A stretch of DNA of 64,000 nucleotides from Candidatus Equimonas faecalis (lineage in GTDB: Bacteria; Bacteroidota; Bacteroidia; Bacteroidales; Bacteroidaceae). The stretch lies in NCBI GenBank assembly GCA_018066245.1, contig JAGHRT010000004.1, forward strand, positions 180,071-244,070, read 5' to 3'. Made by a program: the position numbers and the translations under genes. Numbering within the stretch: position 1 is the first letter of the stretch; each line of letters begins with the position of its first letter. Shown here piece by piece: positions 61,733-64,000 of this stretch. The notes under the pieces are model-generated. The model saw only the letters and a list, made by a program, of their open reading frames with translations. It was not told the origin of the DNA and did no database searches.

Positions 61733-62935
61733 CGCATCATCATAGCAGGCGGACTGGGCATCGCACTGGCCTCCATGCTTCCCCTCTGGAGCGTGCGCAT
61801 CTTCGTAACGTTCAACGCGCTCTTCTCCCAGTTCATCAGCTTCCTCGTGCCCCTCATCATCGTCGGCCTCGTAACCCCCGCCATCTGCCGCATGGGAAGC
61901 TCGGCACGCAAGCTGCTCCTGGTTACCTGCCTGCTGGCCTACATCTCCACCATTCTGGCAGGACTGTTCTCCTACGGCGCAGGCACGGCCCTGCTCCCCC
62001 GCATCGTCGGGACGGCAGGCCATCTGCAAGGAGGCACGGCAGGCCCCGAAGTCCTGCCCTACTTTGAACTGAGCATCCCGCCGCTCCTCGACGTCATGTC
62101 CGCCCTCGTAACAGCCTTCCTGTGCGGCATATTCCTCACCATGACGGCGAAAGCCCCCGCCCCCGGGACGGAAGAACAAAGCACGGAAGGACGGGGAGGC
62201 CTCTTCGCCGTGTTCGAGGATTTGGAGCGCATCGTCATGCTGTCCATCCAGCACCTCCTCATCCCCTTCCTGCCGCTCTACATCTTCGGCATATTCCTGA
62301 AAATCACCTTCACAGGAGAAGCCAGCCCCATCTTCGCCCTGTTCTCAAAAGTCATAATCCTCATTTTCCTGCTCAGCATAGCCTACATGCTTTTCATCTT
62401 CCTCGTGGCCGGCATCGCGGCGAAGCGCCACCCGCTGCGCTGCCTGGGCAAAATGCTGACAGCCTATCTCACCGCACTCGGCACCTCAAGCAGCGCCGCC
62501 ACCATACCCATCACGCTCCGGCAGACCATAAAGTGCGGCGTCCGCAGCGAAGTGGCCGGTTTCACCGTCCCCCTGTGCGCCACCGTACACCTGCCAGGCT
62601 CCATGCTGAAAATAGTGGCATGCTGTCTGGCCATCATGATTATGGAAGGCACCGAACCCACGTTCAGCCTCATGCTGGGCTTCATCGCCCTACTGGCCGT
62701 AACGATGGTAGCCGCCCCCGGCGTGCCCGGCGGAGCCATCATGGCCGCCGTAGGCCTGATAGGAACCGTGCTGGGCTTCGGCGAAGCCGACCAAGGACTG
62801 GTCATAGCGCTCTACATCGTAATGGACAGCTTCGGCACCGCCTGCAACGTAACCTGCGACGGAGCCCTCGCGCTCATGGTCGATGCCCTGTCCAAGCGAG
62901 GAAACGGGGGAAATGAGGAAATGAGTACACAGTGA
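61703..62935 (+). CDS. dicarboxylate/amino acid:cation symporter
   Basis: The 410-residue DAACS-family protein imports dicarboxylates or amino acids with Na+ or H+. Features are eight or so helices, FISFLVPLIIVGLVTPAI near residue 40, the serine-rich hairpin ALGTSSSAATIPITLRQT (about 260-277), and the helix 7-8 segment ITMVAAPGVPGGAIMAA-like TMVAAPGVPGGAIMAAVGL, then MDSFGTACNVTCDGALAL. The start is taken at 61703, the second copy of a duplicated start region. The last dozen residues (KRGNGGNEEMSTQ) are encoded by an intergenic-type repeat and look unlike family members. No partner gene is obvious. Confidence 0.9.
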   Translation: MKRISLPLIARIIIAGGLGIALASMLPLWSVRIFVTFNALFSQFISFLVPLIIVGLVTPAICRMGSSARKLLLVTCLLAYISTILAGLFSYGAGTALLPRIVGTAGHLQGGTAGPEVLPYFELSIPPLLDVMSALVTAFLCGIFLTMTAKAPAPGTEEQSTEGRGGLFAVFEDLERIVMLSIQHLLIPFLPLYIFGIFLKITFTGEASPIFALFSKVIILIFLLSIAYMLFIFLVAGIAAKRHPLRCLGKMLTAYLTALGTSSSAATIPITLRQTIKCGVRSEVAGFTVPLCATVHLPGSMLKIVACCLAIMIMEGTEPTFSLMLGFIALLAVTMVAAPGVPGGAIMAAVGLIGTVLGFGEADQGLVIALYIVMDSFGTACNVTCDGALALMVDALSKRGNGGNEEMSTQ

Positions 62936-62951
62936 AAGAGTGAACAGTGAA
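62934..62951 (-). repeat. 18-bp inverted partner of 61605-61622
   Basis: GAAAGAGTGAACAGTGAA is the reverse complement of the segment before the gene. With it the symporter gene is bracketed by inverted repeats, the right one overlapping the stop codon. Confidence 0.75.
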
Positions 62952-62978
62952 TTGCGGGCGGAGGAGCTTGATGTCTTC

Positions 62979-63160
62979 CAAGACACCGAGATACCGAGAT
63001 ACCAAGACACCATAAACCCTCTCCGCCCTTCGCGCACCTCCCCCTAAGGGGGAGCCGGAGGGGGTTTTCAAGACACCGAGATACCGTGATACCAAGATAC
63101 CATAAACCCTCTCCGCCCTTCGGGCACCTCCCCCTAAGGGGGAGCCGGAGGGGGGGGGGG
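62979..63160. repeat. 90-bp tandem duplication with GC-rich palindrome and poly-G run
   Basis: The segments starting at 62979 and 63069 are nearly identical over about 86 bp, with only three changes near the AGATACC and CGCGC/CGGGC sites. Each contains GATACC-like units and CTCCCCCTAAGGGGGAG followed by CCGGAGGGGG. The second copy ends in 11 consecutive Gs (63150-63160). No gene is seen from 62936 to 63290. Confidence 0.85.
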
Positions 63161-63167
63161 CGGGCCA

Positions 63168-63212
63168 CCGTTGATACCGTTGATACCGTTGATACCTGAT
63201 ACCCTGATACCA
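63168..63212. repeat. GATACC microsatellite
   Basis: CGTTGATAC occurs three times in a row followed by two more GATACC-type units (TGATACC, CTGATACC). The same hexamer also appears in the 90-bp units. It looks like slippage-prone simple sequence. Confidence 0.75.
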
Positions 63213-63290
63213 TACGACAAAGGAGCGCCGCAATCGCTGCGACGCTCCCCCGGACAAATATGAACAACTCGGAAAACAAAAAGGGGAATG

Positions 63291-63692
63291 CTACTCGTTC
63301 GGCTCCGTCTGGACGAAGTTCAGCTCAGGGTTGGAGGCCTTCAGCAGATACTTCATCGTGGGGGAGGGCTGGAAGCGCAGGTTGATGCGCTCTATGCAAT
63401 CCCCGCTGAACAGTTCCTGAGAAGGCACTGCATTGCTCTTTATGGAGGTGCGGAACGTGCCCAGCAGGCCGAACTTCACCGACTTGTTGCTGCGCATCAT
63501 GCGCACGAAGACGTACTCCAATTCCGTAAGGATGGCCAGCACGTCGGCCTTGGTCACGGTGGTGGCGTGGCTCACTTCCTCGCAGAGCTGGTCCAGCGTA
63601 ACGGGCTGCACGGCCGTGTTCTGGCCTACGAACATAGCCTTGCCCGTCTTCTGGTTCTTCAACTCGCGGACATAAAAACGTATTGTACCCAT
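63291..63692 (-). CDS. HU-like DNA-binding protein
   Basis: The 133-residue product (MGTIRFYVRELKNQKTGKAM) belongs to the Bacteroidota HU-like family: ITLDQLCEEVSHATTVTKAD-type N-terminal helix region, then VRMMRSNKSVKFGLLGTFRT, the beta-arm with a conserved Gly-Leu-Leu-Gly-Thr-Phe turn, and a C-terminal extension FQPSPTMKYLLKASNPELNF. The extension is typical of the long HU-like variants rather than of the 90-residue HU. It presumably bends or coats nucleoid DNA. Its upstream neighbour on the same strand is a paralogue 30 bp away. Confidence 0.85.
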   Translation of the reverse strand: MGTIRFYVRELKNQKTGKAMFVGQNTAVQPVTLDQLCEEVSHATTVTKADVLAILTELEYVFVRMMRSNKSVKFGLLGTFRTSIKSNAVPSQELFSGDCIERINLRFQPSPTMKYLLKASNPELNFVQTEPNE

Positions 63693-63722
63693 AGTTCAAA
63701 AGGATTTTAGAAGGTTAGACAA

Positions 63723-64000
63723 TTACTCGGCGAAGGTGCGCTCAAACTTCACCTCGGGGTTCTTCGCGTCGAGGGCAAAGAGGAGCTTGGAGCTGGGGGT
63801 GAACTGCACGCCCACGCGCTTGATGTTGTCCGCGGTGAACAACTCGGGGGAAGCTGCGGCGGTGCTCTTGATACGGGGGCAGAAGGCTCCGAGGGTGCCC
63901 AGGCGCACGCTTTCGTTGTTTTGCAGATGCTTCAGGATGCGCTCCTGAAATTCGGCCAGAACGGCCTTCACGTCCGCCTCGGTGGCGGTGCAGGCGTGGC
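63723..64000 (-). CDS. HU-like DNA-binding protein, partial (continues past the window end)
   Basis: The visible 92 codons include KAVLAEFQERILKHLQNNES, VRLGTLGAFCPRIKS and a C-terminal VQFTPSSKLLFALDAKNPEV with stop at 63723. The frame remains open to position 64000, so the N-terminus lies beyond the edge; the internal Met at 63971 is not the start. It is the second copy of the HU-like pair with the shared Gly-x-Leu-Gly-x-Phe turn (GTLGAF here, GLLGTF in the neighbour). Confidence 0.85.
   Translation of the reverse strand, partial: HACTATEADVKAVLAEFQERILKHLQNNESVRLGTLGAFCPRIKSTAAASPELFTADNIKRVGVQFTPSSKLLFALDAKNPEVKFERTFAE

Noticed and set aside
63150..63160. Poly-G run as a phase-variable switch within a gene
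   Set aside because: It lies in a gap between convergent genes, not in a coding region or between promoter boxes that I can see.

Overview
The window looks like chromosome of a Bacteroidota bacterium, most likely a Prevotellaceae-type Bacteroidales. The grounds are Bacteroidota-type promoters (TTTG, about 19-20 bp, TAnnTTTG), an LpxC-FabZ fusion, tandem HU-like proteins, DUF4831 and Omp28-type secreted proteins, a YitT transporter, and several secreted enzymes ending in the same short tail (DLxGRxV...GxYI...GxKxxxK). Coding DNA is GC-rich, so many long antisense frames are shadows. No rRNA, tRNA, IS element, prophage or CRISPR array is recognised.

Layout: 1-7.9 kb (+) holds lysS, a short FtsZ-like gene lacking the GTP-binding half, two secreted proteins and gpsA. 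7.9-10.75 kb holds a structured small-RNA candidate with its own terminator, then an EcoRI-family adenine methyltransferase and a DUF262-HNH nuclease 3 bp apart, the best candidate for an uncharacterised defence or modification system. 10.75-14.7 kb (-) holds a transglutaminase-like protein, a small secreted protein and ruvC. 14.7-19.1 kb (+) holds a DUF1573 protein, manC, mutY, fmt and an RNA methyltransferase. 19.3-34.9 kb (-) holds a phosphopantetheinyl transferase, a GH89 enzyme, recA, a GH130 enzyme, a saccharopine-dehydrogenase-family gene, a tripartite efflux set (TolC, MacA, ATPase, permease), a DUF4831 protein, a coiled-coil lipoprotein and rsmI. 35.1-43.5 kb (+) holds an AI-2E-family transporter, YitT, purM and a tightly overlapping run of an orphan ribonucleotide-reductase C-terminal domain, folB, menF, menD and menC. 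43.6-54.8 kb (-) holds lpxA, lpxC-fabZ, lpxD, an Omp28-like protein, a HAD phosphatase, pgi, an N-acetylhexosamine kinase and a GH84 enzyme. 55.1-62.9 kb (+) holds cca fused in frame to a lipoprotein, cytidine deaminase, a GH2 beta-galactosidase and a dicarboxylate-type symporter. 63.3-64 kb (-) holds two HU-like genes, the second cut by the window edge.

Functional themes: secreted GH89, GH84 and GH2 enzymes, a GH130 phosphorylase and an NahK-like kinase suggest scavenging of host- or mucin-type amino sugars and mannosides. lpxA/C-Z/D give lipid A and outer-membrane fatty acids; menF/D/C give early menaquinone synthesis; manC and pgi feed GDP-mannose and hexose-phosphate pools.

The most distinctive feature runs through the whole window. 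A roughly 21-22 bp repeat with two interchangeable cores (CCGCCGAYAG and CCTATACGRCAG) occupies at least eleven intergenic gaps, often as inverted pairs that form intrinsic terminators. It has also expanded in frame inside menD as four 7-residue units. A second, palindromic GC-rich repeat seems to have entered menD and the phosphopantetheinyl transferase gene.
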